This document shows, in pieces, positions 29,727 through 39,274 of a stretch of DNA of 64,000 nt (its first letter is position 1; the number at the start of each line of letters is the position of its first letter). A model generated the notes under the pieces. It saw only the letters and a program-made list of their open reading frames with translations. It was not told the origin of the DNA and ran no database searches. The stretch is from Martelella alba. GTDB taxonomy: Bacteria > Pseudomonadota > Gammaproteobacteria > Enterobacterales > Enterobacteriaceae. A program made the position numbers and the translations under genes. The stretch spans positions 1 to 64,000 of the forward strand of contig NZ_SZPQ01000002.1 in NCBI RefSeq assembly GCF_005217455.1. The letters run 5' to 3'.

Positions 29727-30332
29727 ATGAATACGTCTTTGGGTTTACTGGAAGTCGCCGGCCTGGCGCTGGCCATCGCGGCGGCGGATGCCATGGTCAA
29801 ATCGGCCCATGTCCGCCTCGACGGCATCCGTCGCGCCCAGGGTTCCGGCTGGATGATGATAAGCGTGACCGGCGATGTGGCGGCGGTCACCGCGGCCGTC
29901 GCCAATGGCGCCGACGTGGCGCGCCGCGCCGGCGGCCTGGTCGCGCAACGGGTTATCCCCAGGCCTGCCGGCGCCCTGGACATCTGGTTTTCCGCGAAAG
30001 ATTCGGTCGCGGCGACCTTCGCCGGCCGCCCCGCCGTCAAAGCGGCCGCCGGCGATCCCCTGAAAAATAACGACGTCTCGCCGGCGTCCGCGCCGTTACC
30101 CGATGATCTCGGCCTGACGCCGGTATCAGCGCCGCCGGCGGCGGATTCGCCCCTGCCCACGACGGACTCGCCCCTGCCGGCGGCGGATTCGCCCCTGCCG
30201 GCGACGGATTCGCCCCTGCCGGCGACACCGGAGCCGGACGAATGCAATTTGTGTCACGACCCCGCCTGTCCCCGGCGTAAAGGTGAACCGCGGGCGGCAT
30301 GTATTCATTATCAGACGAGAGGCACCTTGTAA
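29727..30332 (+). CDS. pduK: Shell protein PduK with repeat linker and Cys-rich tail
   Basis: A 201-residue minor shell protein. Residues 1-90 are a BMC domain (MNTSLGLLEVAGLALAIAAA). A Pro/Ala/Ser-rich linker follows that contains four tandem 7-residue repeats (ADSPLPT, TDSPLPA, ADSPLPA, TDSPLPA; 30141-30224). The tail has Cys-x2-Cys-x4-Cys-x10-Cys (CNLCHDPACPRRKGEPRAAC), probably a metal or Fe-S site. Salmonella PduK is about 160 residues, so the linker is expanded. The stop shares one base with the pduL start. Confidence 0.92.
   Translation: MNTSLGLLEVAGLALAIAAADAMVKSAHVRLDGIRRAQGSGWMMISVTGDVAAVTAAVANGADVARRAGGLVAQRVIPRPAGALDIWFSAKDSVAATFAGRPAVKAAAGDPLKNNDVSPASAPLPDDLGLTPVSAPPAADSPLPTTDSPLPAADSPLPATDSPLPATPEPDECNLCHDPACPRRKGEPRAACIHYQTRGTL
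30141..30224 (+). repeat. Four tandem 21-bp repeats in pduK
   Basis: Units at 30141, 30162, 30183 and 30204 each encode (A/T)DSPLP(A/T). They differ from one another at only a few bases, so copy number could vary by slippage without breaking the frame. Confidence 0.85.
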
Positions 30333-30958
30333 TGGAAACCCTGGAACTCCGGTCCCTGGTGGAAAACGTACTGCTCGATATCCGGCGGCGTCCCGTTCCG
30401 CTCGGTATATCGAACCGGCATTTACATTTATCCCTTGAGGATTACGAGCGACTGTTTCCCGGCTGCCCGCTGGTCTTTCGCAAAGATCTCTATCAGCCCG
30501 GCCAGTTCGCCGCCGAACAGGTGGTCTCTCTGGTCGGTCCCAAAGGCAGCCTAAAAAACGTGCGCCTGCTCGGCCCGCTACGGGGTCGCTCGCAAGTTGA
30601 GATCTCCCGCAGCGATGCCCGCCTGCTGGGCGTCGATGCGCCGTTGCGGCTGTCTGGCGATCTCGATGGTACGCCCGGTATCCGCCTGGTGGCGCATACC
30701 GGCGAATTGCAACTGGCCCAGGGCGTGATCGTGGCGCAGCGGCATATTCACATGTCGCCGCTGGATGCGCTGCTATTCGGCGTGCGGCAGGGGGACCGGG
30801 TCAGGGTGGCTATCCGGGGTACCCATCGGCGCACGGTCTTCGACGACGTGGCGATACGGGTCGGCGAACATATGCGGCTGGAAATGCATATCGATACCGA
30901 TGAGGCCAATGCGGCGGATGCCGGCGCCCCCGGCGCGACAGCCATCGTGGAGTATTGA
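30332..30958 (+). CDS. pduL: Phosphotransacylase PduL
   Basis: A 208-residue phosphate propanoyltransferase that turns propionyl-CoA into propionyl phosphate and frees CoA inside the shell. Zinc-site motifs SNRHLHLS and VAQRHIHMSPLDAL are intact. The N-terminal helix METLELRSLVENVLLDIR is the likely encapsulation signal. I use the ATG at 30332, overlapping the pduK stop by one base. The C-terminus keeps MRLEMHIDTDEANAA as in Salmonella. Confidence 0.96.
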   Translation: METLELRSLVENVLLDIRRRPVPLGISNRHLHLSLEDYERLFPGCPLVFRKDLYQPGQFAAEQVVSLVGPKGSLKNVRLLGPLRGRSQVEISRSDARLLGVDAPLRLSGDLDGTPGIRLVAHTGELQLAQGVIVAQRHIHMSPLDALLFGVRQGDRVRVAIRGTHRRTVFDDVAIRVGEHMRLEMHIDTDEANAADAGAPGATAIVEY

Positions 30959-30959
30959 A

Positions 30960-31466
30960 ATGATCCCTTCGCCGGCGCGGCAATCCTGGCTTAGCGAGTG
31001 CGTGGCGCGGGTCCTGGCGCGCCTGGAGCAGCGGGCGCGCGCTGAATGGGTTATCGAACTGCGCCACTTGGCGGACCATTGGTCGACGGATATCGCCGCC
31101 CACTATGCCCGGTTGCGCGTCACACAGACCACCCCGGCTTTCTGGCGCCGGTTGGCGGCAGGCCAGGACGATGATCCGGCCGTCGCGGTTTTTCGCCAAG
31201 CCTGGCATTACGGCCTGGCGATCACCATGGACATCGATCCGGCTTGTTTCGGTCTTCTGCCGGTGGCCGGGCTGGCCGCCCTGCCGGTACGGCTTTGTAC
31301 CGGGCAAGACATACCGGTTTATCTGCTGGCGCGCCGGGTGGCCGGTTATCGGGATATCGCCCTATTGGCGCCGGGGCATCTGGTACTGGCGCGCGCCGTA
31401 TTGCTGACCGCGCTGGCGCGGGATGAAATCGACAAACGCCGTATTCAACTCTTCAGGCAGGTATAG
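30960..31466 (+). CDS. pduM: Microcompartment assembly protein PduM
   Basis: A 168-residue protein of the PduM family, needed for proper microcompartment structure in Salmonella; its molecular role is not known. Position between pduL and pduN and a length close to the Salmonella protein support the call. The sequence is less conserved than its neighbours. The ATG at 30960 is one base beyond the pduL stop. Confidence 0.88.
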   Translation: MIPSPARQSWLSECVARVLARLEQRARAEWVIELRHLADHWSTDIAAHYARLRVTQTTPAFWRRLAAGQDDDPAVAVFRQAWHYGLAITMDIDPACFGLLPVAGLAALPVRLCTGQDIPVYLLARRVAGYRDIALLAPGHLVLARAVLLTALARDEIDKRRIQLFRQV

Positions 31467-31468
31467 CT

Positions 31469-31741
31469 ATGCAACTGGCGCGTGTAATCGGTTCAGTGGT
31501 TTCGACACAGAAATCGCCTTCGCTGTTGGGTAAGAAATTGATGGTGGTCGAACCGGTCAATACCAACGGTGCGGTGCCCACCGGCTTGCCGTTACAGGAA
31601 GTGGCGGTGGATTCAGTGGGCGCGGGCGTCGGCGAAACAGTGCTACTGGCGCGCGGCGCATCGGCCCGCTGGGTTTTCGCCGAGCCTAACCAGGCTATCG
31701 ATCTGGCGATCGTGGCCATCGTCGACAGCGTTGATTATTAA
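31469..31741 (+). CDS. pduN: Shell vertex pentamer PduN
   Basis: A 90-residue EutN/CcmL-type protein whose pentamers cap the vertices of the shell. Conserved blocks are [20 protein letters not shown] and [17 protein letters not shown]. It begins two bases after pduM. Confidence 0.96.
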   Translation: MQLARVIGSVVSTQKSPSLLGKKLMVVEPVNTNGAVPTGLPLQEVAVDSVGAGVGETVLLARGASARWVFAEPNQAIDLAIVAIVDSVDY

Positions 31742-31764
31742 CCGATGAGTTAAGGGAGGTCGGT

Positions 31765-32832
31765 ATGAGCATCTACACCAAAACCGGCGATAACGGCACC
31801 ACGGCGCTTATCGGCGGGCAACGGCTGAAGAAGTACCACCCGCGCGTAGAAGCTTACGGCACGGTGGACGAACTCAATGCTTGCCTGGGCGTCGCCGCCC
31901 ATCAGGCGCGCGACGACCAGAACCGGCAATTGCTGCTGGCAATACAACGCCAACTGTTCTGGCTAGGGGCGGAACTGGCCGATCCCCAGCCATCGGCGCG
32001 CAGCGGCCAGGTACGACGTATCGACGAACAGCAGGTGGCGGAACTGGAACAGGCCATCGATCGCTGTATGGCGACGCTACCGCCGGTTACCGGCTTTGTG
32101 CTGCCCGGCGATTCCGGGGCCGGCAGCCAGTTACATCTGGCGCGTACCGTAGCCCGTCGCGCCGAGCGCCTGGTGGTGCGGCTGGCGGACGAAACCGCCA
32201 TTCGGGACATCGTGCTGCGCTATCTCAACCGTTTATCCGATTGTCTCTACGCGTTGGCGCGTAGCGAAGATTGCCGGGCGCGCACCGACGCGCTGGTCGC
32301 AGAGGTGACCCGTCGCTATTTGGCGTTATCCAGCGGATTGCCGCGCGATACCGGGGCGTCGGCTACGCAGCGCGAAACGCCGGCAAACGGCAATGCAACG
32401 GCGACCCCTGACGAACTGGATTTTCACCTGGCCCATGGCCTGCTATGCGCCGCCCTGTCCGCGGCCGGTGAATTGTCGGTGGCGGTGGTCGTCGCCATTG
32501 CCGATGCCCATGGCAATCCGGTCATGACATATCGTATGCCCGACTCGCTGTTGATCGCCCTCGAACTCGCGCCGAAAAAAGCCTTTAGCGCCGTGGCCCT
32601 CAAAACCGCCACGCATTGTCTTGGTCCCGTGGTCCAACCCGGTGCCGAACTGTATCAATTGGAAACCTCGTCCGGCGGCAAGATTGTCACCTTCGGCGGC
32701 GGTTACCCGCTCTATCGCGCCGGCCGACTGGTAGGCGGCCTGGGCGTTAGCGGCGGGACCGCCGAACAGGATAGGCAAATCGCCGAACGAGCCGTTATGC
32801 ATTGTCATGTGGGGAAAATACGTCATGAATAG
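31765..32832 (+). CDS. pduO: ATP:cob(I)alamin adenosyltransferase
   Basis: A 355-residue enzyme that makes adenosylcobalamin for the dehydratase inside the shell. Residues 1-190 are the PduO-type adenosyltransferase domain (IYTKTGDNGTTALIGG, AYGTVDELNACLG, RLSDCLYALAR). A 20-residue linker follows, then a C-terminal HbpS/DUF336-like heme- or corrin-binding domain (about 212-350). AAGGGAGGT precedes the ATG. It is slightly longer than the Salmonella protein. Confidence 0.96.
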   Translation: MSIYTKTGDNGTTALIGGQRLKKYHPRVEAYGTVDELNACLGVAAHQARDDQNRQLLLAIQRQLFWLGAELADPQPSARSGQVRRIDEQQVAELEQAIDRCMATLPPVTGFVLPGDSGAGSQLHLARTVARRAERLVVRLADETAIRDIVLRYLNRLSDCLYALARSEDCRARTDALVAEVTRRYLALSSGLPRDTGASATQRETPANGNATATPDELDFHLAHGLLCAALSAAGELSVAVVVAIADAHGNPVMTYRMPDSLLIALELAPKKAFSAVALKTATHCLGPVVQPGAELYQLETSSGGKIVTFGGGYPLYRAGRLVGGLGVSGGTAEQDRQIAERAVMHCHVGKIRHE

Positions 32833-34213
32833 CAATGAATTGGAAACGCTGATCCGCACCATTTTGAGTGAAAAGCTCCAACCCGCCGCACAAACGGATA
32901 GCGCCGCGGCGTTATTCGACGATGTGGACCAGGCGATTGGCGCCGCCCACGCCGCGTTTCTGACCTATCAGCAATGCCCGCTGAAAACCCGCGGCGCCAT
33001 TATCGCCGCGTTGCGGCGCGATCTGGCGCCCCATCTGCAAGTGCTGGCGGAGCGCGGCGCCGAAGAAACCGGTATGGGTAAAGTCGCGGATAAGCTACTG
33101 AAAAACCGGGCCGCGCTGGAAAACACCCCCGGGGTGGAAGATTTGGTCACCGACGCGTTTACCGGCGACGAGGGCATGGTGCTGTTCGAATATTCGCCGT
33201 TCGGCGTAATTGGCTCGGTGGCGCCCAGCACCAACCCCACGGAAACCATTATCAATAACTGCATCAGCATGCTGGCGGCCGGCAATACCATTTTCTTCAG
33301 TCCCCATCCCGGCGCGAAAAACGTGTCCGTCTGGCTGGTCGAGCAAATCGAAGCCATCACGTTCGCCGCCTGCGGCATCCGTAATCTGGTCACCTGCCTA
33401 AAAGAACCGAGCGTGGAAGCGACGCAGAAAATGATGGGCCACCCGCTTATCGCCATGCTGGCCATCACCGGCGGCCCGGCCATCGTCAATATGGCCCTGC
33501 GCAGCGGCAAGAAAACCATCGGCGCCGGCGCCGGCAATCCGCCAAGCCTGGTGGACGAAACCGCGGTGATTGATAAGGCGGCGCAAGATATCGTCAGCGG
33601 CGCCTCCTTTGACTACAACCTGCCCTGCACCGCCGAAAAAAGCGTGATTGTCGTGGAAAGCGTGGCCGACGCCCTCTTGGCCGAAATGCAGAAATGCGGC
33701 GCGCTGCTGGTGACCCGGCAGGATGATATCGATAGCCTGCGGCGACTGGCCATCCAGGACGGTCATGCCAACAAGGCCATGGTGGGCAAAAGTCCCCTGG
33801 ACCTGTTGAAGGCGGCGGGGCTGCCCGAGCCGGACAACACGCCAAGACTGTTGTTGGTGGAAACCACCGCCGAAGACAGCCTGGTGCGGGTGGAACAACT
33901 GATGCCGATTCTACCGGTGGTGCGGGTGCCGGATTTCGACGCCGGCCTTCGGATGGCGCTCGCGGTGGAAGGCGGGCTGCACCATACGGCCACCATGCAT
34001 TCGCAAAATGTTTCGCGCCTGAATAAAGCGGCCCGGCTACTGCAAACCTCGATTTTCGTTAAAAACGGCCCTTCATACGCGGGAATCGGCGTCGGCGCCG
34101 AAGGCTTCACGACGTTTACCATCGCCACCCCCACCGGCGAAGGCACCACGTCGGCGCGCAACTTCGCCCGGCATCGCCGTTGCGTGCTGACCAATGCGTT
34201 TCAAATCCGTTAA
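32825..34213 (+). CDS. pduP: CoA-acylating propionaldehyde dehydrogenase
   Basis: A 462-residue enzyme that oxidises propionaldehyde to propionyl-CoA with NAD+. The catalytic cysteine is C268 in FDYNLPCTAEKSVIVV. The N-terminal 18 residues, MNSNELETLIRTILSEKL, are nearly the encapsulation peptide proven for Salmonella PduP. The ATG at 32825 overlaps the pduO stop, and an earlier in-frame ATG would cut into pduO. Confidence 0.97.
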   Translation: MNSNELETLIRTILSEKLQPAAQTDSAAALFDDVDQAIGAAHAAFLTYQQCPLKTRGAIIAALRRDLAPHLQVLAERGAEETGMGKVADKLLKNRAALENTPGVEDLVTDAFTGDEGMVLFEYSPFGVIGSVAPSTNPTETIINNCISMLAAGNTIFFSPHPGAKNVSVWLVEQIEAITFAACGIRNLVTCLKEPSVEATQKMMGHPLIAMLAITGGPAIVNMALRSGKKTIGAGAGNPPSLVDETAVIDKAAQDIVSGASFDYNLPCTAEKSVIVVESVADALLAEMQKCGALLVTRQDDIDSLRRLAIQDGHANKAMVGKSPLDLLKAAGLPEPDNTPRLLLVETTAEDSLVRVEQLMPILPVVRVPDFDAGLRMALAVEGGLHHTATMHSQNVSRLNKAARLLQTSIFVKNGPSYAGIGVGAEGFTTFTIATPTGEGTTSARNFARHRRCVLTNAFQIR

Positions 34214-34226
34214 CCGGGGGAAAAAG

Positions 34227-34274
34227 ATGAGCGCATCCCCCTATTCAACCTGCGACGTGGAGGCTAAATCATGA
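34227..34274 (+). other. 15-codon open frame coupled to pduQ
   Basis: Between pduP and pduQ, GGGGGAAAAAG is followed by ATG and 15 codons ending in a TGA that overlaps the pduQ ATG (ATGA). It could be a short upstream peptide that couples translation of pduQ, or simply chance. No known homologue. Confidence 0.3.
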
Positions 34275-35407
34275 CCCGCTTCGCCATACCGACCCGGATT
34301 TACAGCGGCACCGACAGCTTGCGCCAGCTCGCGGCCTATCGCGACAAAGTGGTATGGATTGTCTGCGATCACTTTCTGGCGCAAAGCGATGCCTTGTCCG
34401 GGGTCACGGAACATCTGGACGCCGGCCGGATCGCGCTTTTCAGCGACGTCATGCCGGAACCGCCCGTCGCCACGGTAGTGGCGGGCATCAAAGAACTACA
34501 GCGGATCAAACCGCAGGTGGTCATCGGCTTCGGCGGCGGGTCGGCCATTGACGCCGCCAAAGCCATGGTTCTGTTCGGCCGTAAAGTAGGCATCTCCATC
34601 GAAACCTTTATCGCCGTGCCCACCACCAGCGGCACGGGTTCGGAAGTGACCGACGCCTGTGTGATAAGCGACCCGGCAACCGGCAGGAAATATCCCCTGT
34701 TCGATGACGCCATTTACCCCGATATAGCGTTGCTGGCGCCGCAACTGGTGGTCTCGGCGCCGCCCGTCGTCACGGCCAATACCGGCATGGATGTGTTGAC
34801 CCATGCCGTGGAGGCCTATGTTTCCACCGGCGCCAGCGATTTTAGCGACGCATTGGCGGAAAAAGCCGCGCAACTGGTCTTCGGCCATTTGGCCGATGCC
34901 TGTCGTCACGGCGATCAATTGACGAGCCGGGAAAGAATGCACAACGCCTCGACCCTGGCCGGCATGGCGTTCAGCCAGGCAGGGCTGGGGGTGAATCATG
35001 CCATTGCCCATCAGTTGGGCGGCCAGTTACATGTGGCGCACGGTCTTGCCAATGCCTTGCTGTTGACGGAAGTTATCCGGTTCAATAGCCGGCAGCCGCG
35101 GGCGGCGGAAAAATACGCCCATCTGGCCAAGGCATGCGGGCTATGCGGCTGGCAAAGCGATGATCGCGCCGGTCTGCGGCAATTGCTCGGACGTATTACG
35201 CGGTTGAAACGGGATGTCGGCATTCCCGACTCATTGGCCGCGCTGGTCCCGGATCGTGAAAAAATCCGCCAGGCGACACCCGAAATGGTTCGAGCCGCAT
35301 TGCACGACGCCACCTTGAGCACCAACCCCAGGCCGGTAACGGAACAGGATGTCGTGGCGATTTTGAACGCCGTAACCCGGCCAAACGGCGGTATTTATGT
35401 CGATTGA
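34271..35407 (+). CDS. pduQ: 1-Propanol dehydrogenase
   Basis: A 378-residue iron-dependent alcohol dehydrogenase that reduces propionaldehyde to propanol and regenerates NAD+ inside the shell. Family motifs are [34 protein letters not shown] and the metal-ligand region [20 protein letters not shown]. The next gene is pduU, overlapping by 11 bp; in Salmonella pduS and pduT lie in between. Confidence 0.95.
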   Translation: MTRFAIPTRIYSGTDSLRQLAAYRDKVVWIVCDHFLAQSDALSGVTEHLDAGRIALFSDVMPEPPVATVVAGIKELQRIKPQVVIGFGGGSAIDAAKAMVLFGRKVGISIETFIAVPTTSGTGSEVTDACVISDPATGRKYPLFDDAIYPDIALLAPQLVVSAPPVVTANTGMDVLTHAVEAYVSTGASDFSDALAEKAAQLVFGHLADACRHGDQLTSRERMHNASTLAGMAFSQAGLGVNHAIAHQLGGQLHVAHGLANALLLTEVIRFNSRQPRAAEKYAHLAKACGLCGWQSDDRAGLRQLLGRITRLKRDVGIPDSLAALVPDREKIRQATPEMVRAALHDATLSTNPRPVTEQDVVAILNAVTRPNGGIYVD

Positions 35408-35759
35408 CACCCAATCCGACGGTAAGACCGGGCGCGTTATCCAGGAATACGTGCCGGGCAAACAGATCACCCTGGCGCATCTGATAGCCCATCCCAACAA
35501 GGACATTTACAAGAAGCTGGGGTTGAATGCGGACGACGACGCCATCGGTATCCTGACCATCACGCCCAGCGAGGCGTCGATTATCGCCAGCGATATCGCC
35601 ACCAAATCCGGCGCGGTGAAAATCGGTTTCATCGACCGCTTTACCGGCGCGGTCATTATTTGCGGCGACGTGTCATCGGTGGAATATGCCTTGCGGCAAG
35701 TCGTCCATACCCTGGGGGACATCATGAAATTCACCCCCTGCGCGCTGACCCGGACCTGA
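35397..35759 (+). CDS. pduU: Shell hexamer PduU (circularly permuted BMC)
   Basis: A 120-residue permuted BMC shell protein. The start up to [20 protein letters not shown] and [20 protein letters not shown] match the Salmonella protein. The pore of this type is closed by a beta-barrel and is thought to bind PduV. It begins inside the end of pduQ. Confidence 0.95.
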   Translation: MSIDTQSDGKTGRVIQEYVPGKQITLAHLIAHPNKDIYKKLGLNADDDAIGILTITPSEASIIASDIATKSGAVKIGFIDRFTGAVIICGDVSSVEYALRQVVHTLGDIMKFTPCALTRT

Positions 35760-35762
35760 CCG

Positions 35763-36206
35763 ATGAAACGGCTGCTGTTGCTGGGCCCGAGCCGGTCGGG
35801 CAAAACCACGTTATTGCAATGTTTGCGGGACGAACCGCTGACTTATTGTAAAACCCAATCGATGGTGTATCTGGATAACGCCATCGACAGTCCGGGGGAA
35901 TACATCGAAAACCGGCATTTCTACAGCGCGCTGCTCTCCAGCGCCTTTGAGGCGGATGTGGTCGGCCTGGTACAGGGCATTGACGGCGAGACAGGCTATT
36001 TCGCGCCCATGTTCGCCATTATGTTCAACAAACCGGTAATCGGCATCATCAGCAAAATCGACATTGCCGTGGACGATACCCAGCGCCTGCGGGTCATCGC
36101 GCATCTGGAACAGGCGGGCGCCGCCCCGCTGTTTTGCGTTTCCGCCGCCCAGCGGCTAGGACTGGCGCCATTGTTGAGGTATCTGGAATACCCTTTTTCG
36201 GAGTGA
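35763..36206 (+). CDS. pduV: Small GTPase-like protein PduV
   Basis: A 147-residue P-loop protein (LLLGPSRSGKTTLLQCL) related to Ras-like GTPases. It associates with PduU on the outside of the compartment in Salmonella. NKPVIGIISKIDIA resembles the guanine-specificity motif region (NKxD-like, here SKID). No strong ribosome binding site precedes it. Confidence 0.93.
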   Translation: MKRLLLLGPSRSGKTTLLQCLRDEPLTYCKTQSMVYLDNAIDSPGEYIENRHFYSALLSSAFEADVVGLVQGIDGETGYFAPMFAIMFNKPVIGIISKIDIAVDDTQRLRVIAHLEQAGAAPLFCVSAAQRLGLAPLLRYLEYPFSE

Positions 36207-36209
36207 TAC

Positions 36210-37424
36210 ATGACACAGCTTATCCTGGCGGTAAACGCCGGCAGTTCTTCGCTGAAATTCGAATTGTTCGCCATGCCGGAGGAAACCACGCTGGCCAAAG
36301 GCGTTTTCGAACGTCTGGGCAGCGGATGCGCCCGGTTTACCCTGCAAAACGGCGAGCGGCAAGTCCAGCAAGACCTGTCCATCGCCACGCATCGGCAGGC
36401 GGCGGACGTCCTATTGGATACCCTGCTTGAACAAGGTATTCTGCCCTCGCCGGCGGCCGTCGCCGGCGTCGGCCACCGCATCGCCCATGGGGGCGAGTTT
36501 TTCCAGGATTCCGCCTTGATAGACGCGCAGGCCTTGGCGGCAATCGACCAGCTCGGCCTTTTGGCGCCGCTGCATAACCCGGTCAACGCTCTCGGCGTCA
36601 GGGCATTCCAGCAACGTCTGCCGGATGCCGTCGCCGTGGGCGTTTTCGATACGGCATTTCACCAGACCATCCGCGAAGCCGGCTATATTTACCCGCTGCC
36701 TTACCATTACTACCGGCAATATGGCATTCGCCGCTATGGATTCCACGGCACCAGCCACAAATATGTCGCCCAGACCTGCGCCGGTCTGATGGGCCGCGAC
36801 TGGCGCGAGCTGCGGATTATCTCCTGCCATCTGGGCAACGGCGCCAGCCTGTGCGCCATCGATCACGGTCGCTCCGCCGCCACCTCCATGGGTTTCACTC
36901 CGCTGGCCGGATTGATGATGGGTACCCGCTGCGGCGATATCGATCCCTCGATCCTGCCGTTCATCGCCGATCGGGAAAAAAAATCTGCGCAACAATTGCT
37001 TGAGATCATGAATAACCGGTCCGGTTTGCTCGGCATCTCAGGGATCTCGAACGATTGTCGTGATATTGTAAGCGCCATTGCCGCCGGAAACTCCCGCGCC
37101 GCGCTGGCGCTGGAGATGTTCACCGACCGGATTCGTACCGGCATCGGCGGTTATGCGGCACAGATGGGCGGCGTCGACGCGGTCATCTTTACCGCCGGTA
37201 TCGGCGAGCATTCCGTCGAGGTGCGTCGGCAGGTTTGCCGGAACCTGGCGTTTCTCGGCATCCGGCTGGATGAGGATAAAAACCGGCGCCATGACGTTTT
37301 CATTCACCAGGACGGGGCGCCAGTGGTCTTGGCGGTCATCCCCACCCATGAAGAATTAATGATCGCCCGGGACGTCATGCGGGTCGGTCTGGGGCAAATG
37401 CAAGAGGTGCGACATGTCGGGTAA
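36210..37424 (+). CDS. pduW: Propionate kinase
   Basis: A 404-residue acetate/propionate kinase of the ASKHA fold that makes ATP from propionyl phosphate leaving the compartment. Motifs are [31 protein letters not shown] and [19 protein letters not shown]. It starts 3 bp after pduV; its stop overlaps cobA by 11 bp. Confidence 0.96.
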   Translation: MTQLILAVNAGSSSLKFELFAMPEETTLAKGVFERLGSGCARFTLQNGERQVQQDLSIATHRQAADVLLDTLLEQGILPSPAAVAGVGHRIAHGGEFFQDSALIDAQALAAIDQLGLLAPLHNPVNALGVRAFQQRLPDAVAVGVFDTAFHQTIREAGYIYPLPYHYYRQYGIRRYGFHGTSHKYVAQTCAGLMGRDWRELRIISCHLGNGASLCAIDHGRSAATSMGFTPLAGLMMGTRCGDIDPSILPFIADREKKSAQQLLEIMNNRSGLLGISGISNDCRDIVSAIAAGNSRAALALEMFTDRIRTGIGGYAAQMGGVDAVIFTAGIGEHSVEVRRQVCRNLAFLGIRLDEDKNRRHDVFIHQDGAPVVLAVIPTHEELMIARDVMRVGLGQMQEVRHVG

Positions 37425-38145
37425 AGTGTGGCTGGTAGGCGCCGGCCCTGGGGATCCGGAACTGATGACGGTCAAAGGCATGCAATGCCTGCGGCAGGCG
37501 GAAGTGCTGGTTTACGATCGGCTGGTCAATCCTTTGTTGTTGCACGAGGCCCCGGCGGAGTGCCGGTTGATGGATGTGGGCAAACGCGCCGACCACCATC
37601 CCATCCCCCAGGAGCGGATCAACGCGATCCTCATTGAACAGGCCGGCCTTGGACGGCGGGTCGTGCGGCTAAAAGGCGGCGACCCCTTCGTGTTCGGCCG
37701 TGGCGGCGAGGAGGCCGAAGCCCTGATACGCGCCGGTATCGCCTGCGAGGTGGTCCCCGGTATCACTTCGGCCATCGGCGGTCTGGCGCGGGCCGGTATC
37801 CCTGTGACACATCGCGACTATGCGTCTTCTTTTCATGTCATCACCGGCCATCTGCGCGACGGTAATGACCCCCACGATTGGCGATTGCTGGCGCAGTTGG
37901 AAGGCACATTGATTATCCTGATGGGCATGTCGCGACTGGCGGATATCTGCCGGCAGCTCATTAGCCACGGACGGGATGCCGATACGCCGGCGGCGGTGGT
38001 CATGAACGCCAGTCGTCCCGATCAGCGGATGGTGCTGGCGACCCTGGACACATTGCCCGAGCGATCGGCCAGGGCCGGATTGGGCGCGCCGGCGCTGATC
38101 GTCATTGGCGCGGTGGCGTCGCTTTCCCTGCTGCAGGCGTTTTGA
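37414..38145 (+). CDS. cobA: Uroporphyrinogen-III C-methyltransferase (SUMT)
   Basis: A 243-residue SAM-dependent methylase that makes precorrin-2 from uroporphyrinogen III, the entry point of siroheme and B12. Motifs are [38 protein letters not shown] and [18 protein letters not shown]. It is the stand-alone domain, without the CysG oxidase-ferrochelatase half. Here cobA means SUMT, not the Salmonella corrinoid adenosyltransferase of the same name. AAGAGGTG precedes the ATG. Confidence 0.94.
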   Translation: MSGKVWLVGAGPGDPELMTVKGMQCLRQAEVLVYDRLVNPLLLHEAPAECRLMDVGKRADHHPIPQERINAILIEQAGLGRRVVRLKGGDPFVFGRGGEEAEALIRAGIACEVVPGITSAIGGLARAGIPVTHRDYASSFHVITGHLRDGNDPHDWRLLAQLEGTLIILMGMSRLADICRQLISHGRDADTPAAVVMNASRPDQRMVLATLDTLPERSARAGLGAPALIVIGAVASLSLLQAF

Positions 38146-38194
38146 TTCGTTTGCGCCAGACGGTCGCGACATTAGCCGGAAAAGGACGATAACG

Positions 38195-39274
38195 ATGACG
38201 GAACCCGGCCAGCACGGCGGCAACACGCTGGAAATGGCGATAAAACTCGGCCTCAACGAAGGGGATCTTCTCGATTTTAGCGCCAATATCAATCCACTGG
38301 GCATGCCGGCGTCCTTGGAGCAGGCCCTGGCGGAGAACCTGCGCCTGGCGGAACGTTATCCGGATCCCCATTATCGCCGGTTGCATCAGCGTCTCGCCAG
38401 GCAACATAATTGCCCGGAATCCTGGATCCTGGCGGGCAATGGGGCGACCGAGCTCATTTTCGATCTGGCCTGCTTCCTGCGGCGAAAAACCGTGCTGCTG
38501 CTGACGCCGGGCTTTGCCGAGTACCGCCGGGCGCTGCAATGGATGGAATGCCGGATAGAAGACTATCCTCTGTCGCAACAGGACGATTTTTGTCCCGATG
38601 AGCGCCTGTTGGCGGCCCTGCGGCCCGGCATCGACTGTCTGTTCCTCTGTTCGCCCAATAACCCCACCGGACAGTTGGTGGCCCCTGATCTGCTGGAGCG
38701 TATCGCCGATCGCTGCCGGGTGCTGGAGATAATGCTGGTGGTCGACGAAGCCTTTATGGATTTCGTGCCGACGGTCCCCAGTTTGATTGACAGTCTGGCA
38801 AACCGGCCACGGGTATTTGTCCTGCGGTCATTAACCAAATTCTATGCCATTGCCGGCCTGCGGCTCGGCTATCTGGTCAGTTCCGACGTTCAGGCCATGG
38901 CGCAGTTGCGCCAACGTCGTCCGCCATGGACCATCAATGCGTTCGCCGCGCTGGCCGGGGAGCGGGTGCTCGACGACCAGGCCTATCACCGGCGTACCCT
39001 GGCCTGGCTATCGGCGGAACAGGCTTATCTGTTGGCGGGCCTGCGCGCCATGCCGGATTTACGGGTCTGGCCGCCGGCCGCCAACTATCTGTTTTTCCGT
39101 TGTCTGCGCCCCGGACGGGATCTCCAGGGGCGGCTCTTGCAACACCGACTGCTCATCCGTAGTTGCGCCAATTATCCCGGACTCGACGGCGATTACTACC
39201 GCACGGCCGTGCGCGGCCGCGAGGACAACCGGCGTCTGCTCGCGGCCCTGGAGAGGGTGTTGTCCGATGGCTGA
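38195..39274 (+). CDS. cobD: L-threonine-O-3-phosphate decarboxylase
   Basis: A 359-residue PLP enzyme that makes (R)-1-amino-2-propanol phosphate for CbiB. It has the aminotransferase fold, with the PLP lysine in RSLTKFYAIAGLRLGY and a start HGGNTLEMAIKLG similar to Salmonella CobD. I use the ATG at 38195 after AAAGGAC; a longer frame reaches into cobA. It overlaps pduX by 8 bp, fitting their consecutive reactions. Confidence 0.94.
   Translation: MTEPGQHGGNTLEMAIKLGLNEGDLLDFSANINPLGMPASLEQALAENLRLAERYPDPHYRRLHQRLARQHNCPESWILAGNGATELIFDLACFLRRKTVLLLTPGFAEYRRALQWMECRIEDYPLSQQDDFCPDERLLAALRPGIDCLFLCSPNNPTGQLVAPDLLERIADRCRVLEIMLVVDEAFMDFVPTVPSLIDSLANRPRVFVLRSLTKFYAIAGLRLGYLVSSDVQAMAQLRQRRPPWTINAFAALAGERVLDDQAYHRRTLAWLSAEQAYLLAGLRAMPDLRVWPPAANYLFFRCLRPGRDLQGRLLQHRLLIRSCANYPGLDGDYYRTAVRGREDNRRLLAALERVLSDG

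Noticed and set aside
38844-39266. Upstream 141-codon extension of pduX
   Set aside because: It lies inside cobD in another frame. The ATG at 39267 gives the family N-terminus and length.
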